NCBI GenBank assembly: GCA_963717195.1
Contig: CAVQVR010000007.1
Coordinates: forward strand, 46,029 to 110,028
Direction: 5' to 3'
From: JACDAE01 sp963717195
GTDB taxonomy: Bacteria > Chloroflexota > Ktedonobacteria > Ktedonobacterales > Ktedonobacteraceae
DNA: 64,000 nucleotides
Made by a program: the position numbers and the translations under genes. The number at the start of each line of letters is the position of its first letter. The first letter of the stretch is position 1. Shown in pieces: positions 55,916 through 63,922 of this stretch. The notes below the pieces were generated by a model, which worked only from the letters and a program-made list of their open reading frames with translations, had not been told where the DNA came from and searched no databases.

Positions 55916-56514
55916 GCTTTTTCTCGCTCCTTAGATATTTTCAGAAGATATTTTCAGAAACACAGGTTTGTAAATAGGCCCCTTACCTATCCCGATGAAA
56001 AATCAGTATCAATAGCTGTCATTCATTCTATGCGATGCCAGGGAATACGTCAACAATTTTATCTATGGAGAACTATCTATGGTAGACATGGTACTTCCTG
56101 GGAGATTTGTCTCTTCTGTGAAAAATCGAGAGAATGATTCCGTGATATGGCTAAACAAGCTTTTTTGTAGACCTGAGCAAAAGTTGACTAGGAGATTTGT
56201 CCGGGACTGCAAAACACCGACATCGCGTCCGTGATATGACTAAACAAGCTTTTTTGCACACCGAAACGAATGTTTATTTTGTCTGGTAGTATATTCTACA
56301 AGGCTTGAGGGACTTTCGTCCGTGCATCAGTAAGACATGACAAACAGTCTACTGCGCATCACTGAGATGCCTGGAGATTTTACGGGGGATAGTAAGAGCT
56401 AAATACGCTTGCCCCCGATACACTCCAGTATTGTCTGAGATGCAATTATTATATGTCTTGTGGCACGTCAATCACTCGACTACGTGTCCGATTGGAAAGA
56501 GGTTAAGGAAAACG
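55916..56514. other. 600-bp gap between the XRE-GAF gene and the exported protein gene
   Basis: Besides the direct repeats at 56101-56256, no ORF is supported. The frame of the exported protein extends to 56431 but without a ribosome binding site. No confident promoter. Confidence 0.4.
56101..56256. repeat. Two degenerate 66-bp direct repeats in the 55.9-56.5 kb gap
   Basis: Units 56101-56167 and 56191-56256 both start GGAGATTTGTC and end with CCGTGATATG, one differing base pair, then CTAAACAAGCTTTTTTG. The middles differ. The 90-bp spacing is near an integral number of helix turns. Confidence 0.75.
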
Positions 56515-58467
56515 ATGCTTACTAAACCGAGAAGTGCTCCAAGCTCATCAAACACATCTATGTATGCGCCGAATAGGCGTCGTCGCGTATCGCCATTGAT
56601 GATCATTGGCATAAGCGTCCCAGTATTACTTGTACTTATCGGCGCAGGAGTTGTGGTTGCGTTGCCGAAACTATTTTCGCATGCAGCGGCAGCAGTTCCT
56701 AATCCGAATTGTACCGTGATCGTACCTGCAAATCCATTATCTGCAAAAGGGCTCGCAACGCCTTATAAGTTGTTTGCACCGGATGCAGCTGCTAATGGCC
56801 CATGTAATGAGGCCAATGCCAACCAGGGCGCGTTCGTCCAGGCCGACATTTACGATCCTGCCACGGGCCAGATCAGTACCTATAGCCCGCTGATCATTGA
56901 TCAGGGTACCACACCTGCTGTAGTGCCAACGGCCCCAACCCTGCCTGCTGGTGCGGTTGTTGGCCTCTGGTTCGGCTTCAATGGCACAAACCTGACGCTC
57001 CAGGGCACTAATGGAAATACATTAGCGAATGCTAAATGTGTGAATGGTCTCCCAGGATCGATCTTTGGTCAGTTTTCCTACTGTAATGCTCGTGCATTCT
57101 TTGCCGCCGCCAACAACGGAATTGCCGCCGGGAAGGTGACAGTGCCGGCATTAGGAACTGCGGCAGACAACATGGCCTGCCCGACCACACGGGATTTCAG
57201 TGTTGTTGACCAGGACCAGAGCGACAACGTACAGACACAGTACCTGGCAAATGGTAACGGCCAGACCGCTCAGCTCAGTGCCGCTAATCAGGCCCAGTTG
57301 CAGGGTGCAACAACCCTCGGCAATCCAAGTGATAATGCGCTGGTCTCCAAGTTCATTGACCCGGCTCTGAAGTGTACTGCCTGGATGGTACCTGACCTTG
57401 CGAACAATAATAACCCGGTACCAACATTGGCAACCGATGAGTTACAGGCCGCTGCTATGCAGCAAGCGCCAATCGCCCTGGTGCCCCTGACCGATCCTAT
57501 GACTCTGAACAACAATAATGCCAGCACACAAAAAACAAACCTCTATCGCAGAGGCTCTGATCAGACGCCGATCAATGCAACTGATACTGGTAGTGGTACT
57601 ACGTATTGTCAGAATCTGGTGGGCCCTGCCGGTCTGACGCGTATCAAAAACGATATGCCCATCACGATTGCTGCAACATCGCCTGCTCCAGCTATGGCGA
57701 ACTCGCTCTTCACATTCCTGGCAATGCGCTTCAACCAGAGCTACACCAATCTTGGTTGTCAGGCTTTGCTCAACAACGCGCCCAATCCAGTTGCACTCAC
57801 GTTGGATGGTAATGGTGTGGTAACTGCTGCTACTATCACGTTACCTGGTACCGCCGCTGGTACTACAACCGGCACTACGACGGGTACCACCACTGGTACT
57901 ACAACTACGCAGGTTGTAACTGGTACAGCGACTATCAATCTGAATGCGGATGCTGGCAACGCTGATTTGGCGCTGACAGCTAACTATCCAAACCATTTCA
58001 ATGCGCCGATCACTGTGAGTATTGTAGATACCACTGGTAAAACCTTCTTCTCACAGCAGATAAACACTGATAATACCGGGCAGACCAGTCTCAACTCGGC
58101 GATCAACAACATACAAGGTCTGGCGGCTCTACCTACTAACTGGCTCTACCAGGTCTCTGATCCGAATATGAACAACATGGTTGTCGGATCTGGCTCTGTC
58201 ATAGCCACTGGCACGACCGGAACTGCTACCCTGGGTACAGTTACACCAGCTGCCGCAGCAAATGGAGCCGCAGCAAATGGAGCCGCAGCAAATGGAGCCG
58301 CAGCAAATGGAGCTGCCGCTACTACTACACCGGTTGCCGCAGCAAATGGAGCTGCTGCCCCAGCCACCGCTGCCACTTCACCAGCTGCCCCAGCCGCCGC
58401 TGGTCAGGTAACACCTGCCAATGCTCCATATAACAAGGTCGCGAAGAAAAAGCATCACATGTGGTAA
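56515..58467 (+). CDS. Large exported low-complexity protein of unknown function
   Basis: 650 residues from ATG 56515 (AAGGA upstream). Basic N-terminus with RRRRVS, then one transmembrane/signal helix (about 32-57). The exported part holds several Cys (CTVIV, GPCN, AKC, SYC, MAC, LKC, TYC, GC) that could form disulphides. Near residue 450 there is a Thr/Gly run (TTTGTTTG type), then a beta-rich module of about 110 residues, then an Ala/Asn/Gly repeat (four AANGA units) and a basic tail KVAKKKHH. No known family recognised. The composition suits a secreted or cell-wall-associated structural protein. Confidence 0.65.
   Translation: MLTKPRSAPSSSNTSMYAPNRRRRVSPLMIIGISVPVLLVLIGAGVVVALPKLFSHAAAAVPNPNCTVIVPANPLSAKGLATPYKLFAPDAAANGPCNEANANQGAFVQADIYDPATGQISTYSPLIIDQGTTPAVVPTAPTLPAGAVVGLWFGFNGTNLTLQGTNGNTLANAKCVNGLPGSIFGQFSYCNARAFFAAANNGIAAGKVTVPALGTAADNMACPTTRDFSVVDQDQSDNVQTQYLANGNGQTAQLSAANQAQLQGATTLGNPSDNALVSKFIDPALKCTAWMVPDLANNNNPVPTLATDELQAAAMQQAPIALVPLTDPMTLNNNNASTQKTNLYRRGSDQTPINATDTGSGTTYCQNLVGPAGLTRIKNDMPITIAATSPAPAMANSLFTFLAMRFNQSYTNLGCQALLNNAPNPVALTLDGNGVVTAATITLPGTAAGTTTGTTTGTTTGTTTTQVVTGTATINLNADAGNADLALTANYPNHFNAPITVSIVDTTGKTFFSQQINTDNTGQTSLNSAINNIQGLAALPTNWLYQVSDPNMNNMVVGSGSVIATGTTGTATLGTVTPAAAANGAAANGAAANGAAANGAAATTTPVAAANGAAAPATAATSPAAPAAAGQVTPANAPYNKVAKKKHHMW
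58252..58311. repeat. 15-bp tandem repeat (4 units) in the exported protein gene
   Basis: GCCGCAGCAAATGGA repeated four times without error, with a fifth copy at 58336-58350. Encodes AANGA. Confidence 0.9.
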
Positions 58468-58588
58468 ACATACTGATGCTACAGGCATGAAGGGAAGCAC
58501 CAGCTAACTTTCTACTGGTGCACTCCCCATCCCTGCACTGGTAACGATCTCTTATCACTATCATGCCTGTACTGAAGGCAAGACAAAA

Positions 58589-58625
58589 GAAGGGTCTGCG
58601 AACGAATTCGCAGGCCCTTCCTTTC
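58589..58625 (+). terminator. Terminator-like hairpin after the exported protein gene
   Basis: Arms 58589-58601 and 58608-58620, 13 bp with one G-T pair, 6-nt loop, followed by a pyrimidine-rich CTTTCGTGTTT. It lies between convergent genes and may work both ways. Confidence 0.7.
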
Positions 58626-58652
58626 GTGTTTCTCTTTGATCCTTTGTCGTGC

Positions 58653-58832
58653 TTAACGCTGTTTCGACTTTTCTTCAGCTTCTCGCTTATCCGCTTCTTT
58701 TTTGACTAAGGCGGGTACATGCTCTTCACAATAGAGGAAACGACGGTTGTTTGGTAACAATTGTGCGTACGCGGCTGGCCTGCCACAATTATTTGTCTCG
58801 CAGCGTCCAACATGTTGCTTTACCGCATTCAT
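58653..58832 (-). CDS. 59-residue Cys-rich small protein
   Basis: ATG 58832 follows GGAGG (58849-58845, 12 nt). The product begins MNAVKQHVGRCETNNC and has Cys at positions 11 and 16, then CEEH near residue 35, a C-x4-C...C-x2-H set able to bind zinc. The C-terminal third is a Lys/Glu/Arg-rich helix. No family is known to me. Coding is supported by the ribosome binding site, the upstream extended -10 (58918-58910) and a terminator at its 3' side. Confidence 0.65.
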   Translation of the reverse strand: MNAVKQHVGRCETNNCGRPAAYAQLLPNNRRFLYCEEHVPALVKKEADKREAEEKSKQR

Positions 58833-58909
58833 AAGAAATGAAATCCTCCCGATTTACCATTTATAGGCATGGGCATGGTAGCCCTTTTATGTACTTAATA
58901 TGTGTATGT

Positions 58910-58918
58910 ATTATATCA
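58910..58918 (-). promoter_or_regulatory. Extended -10 element upstream of the small Cys-rich gene
   Basis: Minus strand TGATATAAT (TGnTATAAT form), with no good -35. Transcription would start about 70 nt before ATG 58832. Confidence 0.45.
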
Positions 58919-59035
58919 CAACAATCGTCTTCGTCTTTTCCAACCAGCGCTCTAAAGGCTGAGTTGGTAGGGAACGGGCCCATGCCTCTGGAAAGTCAAA
59001 AATTGGTTTCATTATCCTGATGACAAAAACAGATC

Positions 59036-59064
59036 TTGACAAAAAATCCAGTCGCGCATAGAAT
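59036..59064 (+). promoter_or_regulatory. Promoter of the tetR-fragment/GrdB-like operon
   Basis: TTGACA (59036-59041), a 17-nt spacer and TAGAAT (59059-59064). Transcription would start near 59071, 68 nt before the first ATG. Confidence 0.7.
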
Positions 59065-59138
59065 TATATCGATTAGTCCAGCTAAATAGTCTAACTATGG
59101 AGTTTACATCTCTTGATGCTCTGGAAGGATGGTGCCGT

Positions 59139-59258
59139 ATGCCTTATGCACGCTTTGAAAGGCTTCTAGTGGAGAAGTGTACGAAACTGCTAGAGAGCGC
59201 AGCGCAAGAATTTGCGAAGTACGGCTTTGAGGATGCTTTAGTCAAGTGCATCCTATGA
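59139..59258 (+). pseudogene. Truncated TetR-family regulator, 39 codons
   Basis: Start ATG 59139 follows GGAAGGA. The product begins MPYARFERL and contains LLESAAQEFAKYGFEDA, the first two helices of a TetR DNA-binding domain. It ends at CIL-TGA just where the turn and recognition helix should begin. The TGA (59256-59258) overlaps the next ATG as ATGA. It cannot bind DNA by itself. The 3' remainder of a tetR gene is absent, so a deletion or rearrangement joined it to the next gene. Confidence 0.75.
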
Positions 59259-60181
59259 ACACAGCTTCACGTCTCACGCCCGCAGCCCATCGACTACAGG
59301 AATGGGTGGTCCGCAAGGTCAATGATACGGCCTGGGGCGAACAGTTCGCGCGGTGGATGGGAAAGGTGCCGGGAGTATGGCAATTGCGCTGGAAAGTGGG
59401 CAAGCAAGGGGAGATCCCCTGGACACCATTGAAACGACCTCTGGCCGAGGCGACGATAGCGCTGATTACGACGGGAGGCGTTCACCTATGTTCTGATCAG
59501 CCGTTTCGCCTCAAATCAGATGACTCGTTTCGCCTCATACCACGCTCGGCCTCCAGCACCAACCTGTGCATCACCCACGAACACTACGATCGGCGCGATG
59601 CCGCACGCGATCTGAACCTGATCTTTCCTTTAGAGCGCCTGCTTGAACTAGAAGCGCAAGGAGTCGTGGGCCATGTTGCCGAAACGCACTATGGTTTTGG
59701 CTTCACCGACAATCCCCACGAACTGCTCTCTCCAGGTCACAAGATTGGCACGCTGCTGGCGCAGGCCAACGTTGATCTCGCCCTGCTCGTGCCTGCCTGA
59801 CCAATCTGTACGCGGTCCGTGGGACTGCTCGCACGTGAAATCGAAGCCTGCGGCGTGACCACTGTCGCGCTTGCCCTGGTGCGCGAGCTGGCTGTCGCCG
59901 TCAAAGCGCCTCGCATGCTTTCTCTGCACTGGCCCTTTGGCCATGCTCTCGGCGAGCCGGGAAATCGCCTGCAACAACTCACCATCCTGCATGATACCTT
60001 CTCGATGGCTCAAGCCGCGCCTCGCCCTGGCCTGGTCGTCGATTTGCCCTACCAGTGGCGGCGGCACCACTACGCACCCATTGCAGACTGGTCGATGGGA
60101 AGCGAGGTATTTAAGGAGGCGATGGCACAAACGAGAGAAGGCGAAGAAACACAGCGCCTGGGAATGGATCAGGGTCTGTGA
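59255..60181 (+). CDS. GrdB-family (glycine/sarcosine/betaine reductase B-like) protein, candidate selenoprotein with in-frame UGA
   Basis: From ATG 59255 the frame runs to TGA 59798-59800 and continues without another stop to TGA 60179-60181, 308 residues in all. Across the UGA the chain reads LALLVPA-(UGA)-PICTRSVGLLAREIEACGVTTVALAL. In the GrdB-related family this place holds a redox Cys or selenocysteine followed two residues later by Cys (U/C-x-x-C), so the UGA is at the active site. A hairpin starts 11 nt after the UGA. Family conservation continues past the UGA (RMLSLHWPFGHALGEPG). Substrate unknown. No selenocysteine genes are in the window. Alternative: a TGC-to-TGA nonsense mutation. 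The start overlaps the tetR fragment stop. Confidence 0.7.
59812..59828 (+). promoter_or_regulatory. Candidate bacterial SECIS hairpin downstream of the in-frame UGA
   Basis: GCGGTCC (59812-59818), loop GTG (59819-59821), GGACTGC (59822-59828): 7 pairs with one G-U. The loop begins 19 nt after the UGA and starts with G, within the rules described for bacterial SECIS (loop 16-37 nt from UGA, a G in the first two loop positions). Short stem, so suggestive only. Confidence 0.5.
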
Positions 60182-60273
60182 GCAGGAGAACGAACATGCC
60201 TTGCCCGGATCAATTAGCTGCTGGCCAGCCACTATACCTGAAAGGCATCTCTCCCCCCGCGTACGGACGTGTT

Positions 60274-61035
60274 TTATGCAGGTTCCGTTTCGTGCACAAT
60301 ATTCTCGCCTTCTTCGGTGAAAACGATGCGCTCACAGATGTTTGTACTGTGATCGGAGACGCGCTCCAATTTGTGCGCAATCCATAACAGGTAGGTGACT
60401 CGTTGCAGGATCAGCGAATCGTTTTGTAAGGCAGGAATGGCACGGGCACCCGCCATCATCGCCATCAGATCGTGGCGTACCAGGTGATATCGTACGTCGA
60501 CAACATCATCCTCTTCGCGCAGATAACGAGCTGCCTTTGAATCACGATTGGCGAAAGCCTTCATCGTGCCCTGCAAGACGCGCCGCGCCTCTTTGCCCAG
60601 CTCAAGCATACCCTGCGTTACGGAAGCCTCGGTAATCTCACCACCTGTATTCACTGCACCTGCATCGTCCACCTTCATCTCGGATAACTTGTCATCACGC
60701 AGTGGTGCCATACGTAAGATAATTTGCGCTATCCCCGCTGCACCATCACCGGCACGCTCTAGATCGCCCGCAATCGATAGGGACGAGGTGAGGTAACGTA
60801 GATCACGTCCTCCAAGGGGTTGTTGCAACGTCAATAAACGCACTGTATGCTCTTCAATAGTCATGCGTAAGCTATCAATTAGCGTATCATTCTCAATAAC
60901 CATGCTGGCCGCCGCGAGATCAGCCTTATCCAGAGCGTCTAATGCCAGTTCCAACGCCTCGTCAACCAGAGAACCCAGGCGTATAATCTGCTCATTTAAA
61001 ACTTGCAATTCTTTATCTAAGATTGTTCTTGCCAT
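60274..61035 (-). CDS. phoU: Phosphate signalling regulator PhoU
   Basis: 253 residues, start after AAAAGGAGAG. Two tandem three-helix PhoU repeats: the first begins FLDKELQ-like (residues 4-110, with the metal-cluster E/DxxxD pattern in ISLSIAGDLERAGDGAAGIA-type sequence), the second is about 145-235 (YLLWIAHKLERVSDHSTNICERIVF). Links the PstSCAB transporter to the PhoR/PhoB system; none of those genes is in the window. Divergent from the LmbE-type gene. Confidence 0.93.
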   Translation of the reverse strand: MARTILDKELQVLNEQIIRLGSLVDEALELALDALDKADLAAASMVIENDTLIDSLRMTIEEHTVRLLTLQQPLGGRDLRYLTSSLSIAGDLERAGDGAAGIAQIILRMAPLRDDKLSEMKVDDAGAVNTGGEITEASVTQGMLELGKEARRVLQGTMKAFANRDSKAARYLREEDDVVDVRYHLVRHDLMAMMAGARAIPALQNDSLILQRVTYLLWIAHKLERVSDHSTNICERIVFTEEGENIVHETEPA

Positions 61036-61351
61036 GGAGTGCTCTCCTTTTATAATCGTTTTCGCGCCGTTCTACATTCTCTCTTGCTGCCCACCTGTAC
61101 CTCTCCGTACTGCTCGCATGCAAATGGCATCCTGCCAGATACGATCATACTGTATCACATTTGCCACAGAAAAGATAGAGATCGTAATTACACATCTATT
61201 CTATTCTTCAGGGATTAGTGTAATGATGCTTAAAATTGACAGTTCTTCAGCACGATGCTACAGTAATGGAGGGTGCTTATTGAAGCAGGCTCAAATTGAT
61301 AATTCATGCTCCCACGTGGGGCACTCTTGCAGTGAGGAAGTAGACGGATTT
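61036..61351. other. 316-bp divergent region between phoU and the LmbE-like gene
   Basis: No separate gene. The plus frame of the deacetylase stays open through it but is antisense to phoU further left and not protein-like. A short dyad GATAC-N9-GTATC (61138-61156) is present. No Pho box recognised. Confidence 0.35.
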
Positions 61352-62194
61352 ATGGCAGATAAACGGTTACTCGGCGTCCTGGCCCATCCCGATGATGAGG
61401 GTTCGATTGCAGGAGCTTTGTTGCATTATCATTCGCTCGGCGTTGAAACCGGGCTTGCCTATGCGACGCGAGGAGAAGTTGGCCAGGTCTCCGATCCTCT
61501 CTTGGCGACCCAGGAGAATATGGGACAGGTACGGGAGAATGAGTTGCGTGCAGCTCTGAAGGTTCTATCTGTACCTCATCTCTGGTTCCTGGATTATCGC
61601 GACTCGGGCATGGCGGGCTCACCGACGAACCAGCATCCTCAGGCGTTGATGAATGCAGGGGCCGCTGACGTGATTGGCAAGCTGGTCGTCATTATTCGTC
61701 AGTTTCGCCCACAGGTGATGATCACATTCGATGAGACCGGTGGCTATGGACATCCCGATCATATCGCTATGTACAAAAATGCTGTAGGTGCATTTCACTC
61801 CGCTGCGGATAGTGTGCAGTATCCTGAAGCTGGACCTGCCCATGCCATCTCCAAGCTCTATTTCACCTCCCTCTCGCGTCACCAGTTCGAGACGCTCGCC
61901 GAATGGATGCAGGGACAGGAAGCAGAGATGTTCAAAGGCAAGGATCCTTCCGAGATGGGGATACCCGACGATAAAATCGGCGTCATGCTTGATGTTGAGC
62001 GCTGGCAAGATCTCAAAGCCGCCGCCCAGGCTATGCATCGCACGCAGATCTATCCTAATAATGCAATGCTCAGCCTGCCCAACGAGCTCCAGCGCAAGTG
62101 GCGCAGCTCCGAGATCTACCAGCTCGCTGCCTCACGCGTCGGTCCCGACGTGATGGGCGAGAACGATCTGTTCGCACACGTAATTCCAGGGTGA
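61352..62194 (+). CDS. PIG-L/LmbE-family deacetylase
   Basis: 280 residues from ATG 61352 (GAGGAAG 12 nt upstream). Zinc site: AHPDDEG at residues 10-16 and the second His in GYGHPDHIAMY. N-terminal Rossmann-like strand LLGVLAHPDDE, then YATRGEVGQVSDP. The family removes acetyl groups from N-acetylglucosamine-type substrates (mycothiol, bacillithiol and glycolipid synthesis) or acts as amidase on conjugates. Substrate not determinable here. Followed at 20 nt by a convergent small membrane protein gene. Confidence 0.9.
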   Translation: MADKRLLGVLAHPDDEGSIAGALLHYHSLGVETGLAYATRGEVGQVSDPLLATQENMGQVRENELRAALKVLSVPHLWFLDYRDSGMAGSPTNQHPQALMNAGAADVIGKLVVIIRQFRPQVMITFDETGGYGHPDHIAMYKNAVGAFHSAADSVQYPEAGPAHAISKLYFTSLSRHQFETLAEWMQGQEAEMFKGKDPSEMGIPDDKIGVMLDVERWQDLKAAAQAMHRTQIYPNNAMLSLPNELQRKWRSSEIYQLAASRVGPDVMGENDLFAHVIPG

Positions 62195-62213
62195 TCCCTT
62201 CCGTTGCTGAGAA

Positions 62214-62645
62214 CTATGGCCCACCTTCCAGATCATAGGGAACGTAGCAATCTGGTTTATATACAACATAGACTCCCATTACAGTCATTTGGTTGGCAAC
62301 GTTCGCTTGAGAAGCCATGAGGGAATACGGCGAACTCAACAGAGTAGGAACAAAACCAACCTGTATAAGTGGCCATGTGCCCAGTTGCTGTAAATCCTTT
62401 TTGTTCTGGCACAAAGAAGCCTCAGCCGTATCTGGACACCAGCCTGCCCGTGCACAGGTGGCGAGGTTCGCATAATCCCGCTTCCCATACGCAACCCTGT
62501 AAGGGAGACCACCTTCTCCCGGTAACGCAAATCCAAAATGGTTGGCCATCCAGGGAGAGGCCATGTTCCACACAAAAACGCTTATGACAATTATTAGTAA
62601 TCCACCTGCTATGAGGGACCAATATAGTTTAGACCTTTTTAACAT
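62214..62645 (-). CDS. Small membrane-anchored protein of unknown function
   Basis: 143 residues from ATG 62645 (AAGGAAG upstream); upstream codons in frame lack a ribosome binding site. One N-terminal helix (about 8-28) anchors an exported part of about 115 residues. It has three Cys (CARAGWC, LCQNK) and a fourth near the end (DCYVPYD), which may form two disulphides. No family recognised. Confidence 0.6.
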   Translation of the reverse strand: MLKRSKLYWSLIAGGLLIIVISVFVWNMASPWMANHFGFALPGEGGLPYRVAYGKRDYANLATCARAGWCPDTAEASLCQNKKDLQQLGTWPLIQVGFVPTLLSSPYSLMASQANVANQMTVMGVYVVYKPDCYVPYDLEGGP

Positions 62646-63146
62646 GATATATACTTCCTTCTTCCGATATTCTTCATTCCCTCTAAGAGCCACTTTTCTG
62701 CTGCAACTCCTCTGCAACTCCTCATCAGATCGAAGGACAAGACCTTCCATATGACGCTGAATAGCAGCAAAACGTTCGATACGTTGCCGATCATAATATT
62801 ATTGAATTGTTCTATGTCAATCTCTTGCCGTATTTCGCGCCTGTCAATGCCATGTACGCCCCCTAAATCATCCTATGATCCACAATGGTGTAGGGGCACG
62901 ATAAGCCATTGGTTGATACTAAATCCTTTGGCGAGATACGCATCAAGGTAGGAGCCCGAACAGTTCGCGCCCGGCGTGCCCACAAAACAATCGTTGCCTG
63001 AACCGTGCATCCCTCTCGCCACGATCAAATGGGTGCAGAACACCTTCTTCGGGTACAACGGGCGCGAAGTATTGGGGCCCCTACCTCACCATCTGATTTT
63101 GTAGCAACCAATGCGATTGATATGCCCGCCATGTGGCCCACACTAA
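62646..63146. other. Gap holding a degenerate repeat arm and the first copy of the 137-bp palindromic element
   Basis: GTAGGGGCACGATAAG at 62890-62905 is a partial family arm. The element at 62948-63084 is described separately. No gene. Confidence 0.45.
62948..63084. mobile_element. 137-bp palindrome-ended element, copy A
   Basis: Inverted ends of about 27 bp with edges GTAGGAGCC and GGGCCCCTAC. The inside is nearly the same as copy B (63787-63922), and similarity runs about 28 bp beyond the right end. Confidence 0.8.
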
Positions 63147-63680
63147 TCAAGGGATATCCGGCTCCAACGGGTTTATTCCCGGTAAGGGATTGCCCGATGG
63201 GTTCAAGGGAGTGTTTATTCCAGGATTGGGTTGCGGCGTCGGCGTTGGCTGCGGAGATACACCCCCTGGTTTCACATTGAAAACTCCTGGCGAGAGCTGA
63301 ATTCCAATATGCCACGGCATAGGATCATCTTCGAGTTGAGTGAACGTACTGCGCAGCACATCCTCATTGTCGTCATACAACTCCGCAGCAATTTCTAGCG
63401 AGGTGCCCATGCGGTTCAATCCTCCGGCAGCACATTGCATCGCCATGCTGATACGACTCTGTAATTGCTCCAGGAGACTGGCCAGTTTCGCAAATTCCAT
63501 GACCAGAAACATCTCGCCCGTGCCCAGTTGTACACTCCCATTGATCGTCTGCTTGACGCTGTCAACTTGCTGACCAACATTGTGGAATGCCGGGGCCGTT
63601 GCTTTGAGCGCATCGGTACTCACGGAGATCGTCTCGCTCGATCCTCCTCCTCCTTCGCCTCCAGCAGGGATATGAACCAT
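63147..63680 (-). CDS. WXG100-like (ESX/type VII) protein
   Basis: 177 residues from ATG 63680 (AAGGAGC upstream). The N-terminus is Gly-rich and then forms two long helices (about 15-110) broken by a turn, as in WXG100 proteins. No canonical WXG is visible at the turn (LNRMGTS). The C-terminal tail (about 130-177) is Pro/Asn/Gly-rich (TPTPQPNPGIN). No signal peptide. Probably exported by a type VII-like system; none of its ATPase genes is in the window. Flanked on both sides by copies of the palindromic element. Confidence 0.6.
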   Translation of the reverse strand: MVHIPAGGEGGGGSSETISVSTDALKATAPAFHNVGQQVDSVKQTINGSVQLGTGEMFLVMEFAKLASLLEQLQSRISMAMQCAAGGLNRMGTSLEIAAELYDDNEDVLRSTFTQLEDDPMPWHIGIQLSPGVFNVKPGGVSPQPTPTPQPNPGINTPLNPSGNPLPGINPLEPDIP

Positions 63681-63786
63681 AAGAAAGCTCCTTTTTTTAT
63701 ACAAATCATAAATTGGATAGTGCCTCCGGTGGGTGACAGGGGCGTGATGCAATACTGTTCAGGTAAGAATACCGTCTCTGACCACG

Positions 63787-63922
63787 GTAGGGCCCGAATA
63801 CTTCGCGCCCGTCGAGCCCACAAAACAATCGTTGCCTGAACCGTGCATCCTCTCACCATCGATCAAATGGGTGTAGAACATCTTCTTCGGGTATGACGGG
63901 CGTGAAGTATTCGGGCCCCTAC
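63787..63922. mobile_element. 136-bp palindrome-ended element, copy B
   Basis: Inverted ends GTAGGGCCCGAATACTTCGC... (63787-63813) and its complement (63895-63922), 27 bp with few mismatches. About 80-85% like copy A by eye. No ORF. Confidence 0.83.

Larger units (their letters stand above)
58833..59138. other. 306-bp divergent intergenic region
   Basis: No ORF. Carries the minus-strand promoter 58918-58910 for the small Cys protein and the plus-strand promoter 59036-59064 for the tetR/grdB-like pair. Confidence 0.5.

Noticed and set aside
60863..61351. Upstream extension of the LmbE-like frame to 443 residues
   Set aside because: The first part is antisense to phoU and not protein-like; the family starts at ATG 61352.
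5553..63922. CRISPR array
   Set aside because: Repeats are palindromic, dispersed over 58 kb and differ in spacing; no cas genes.
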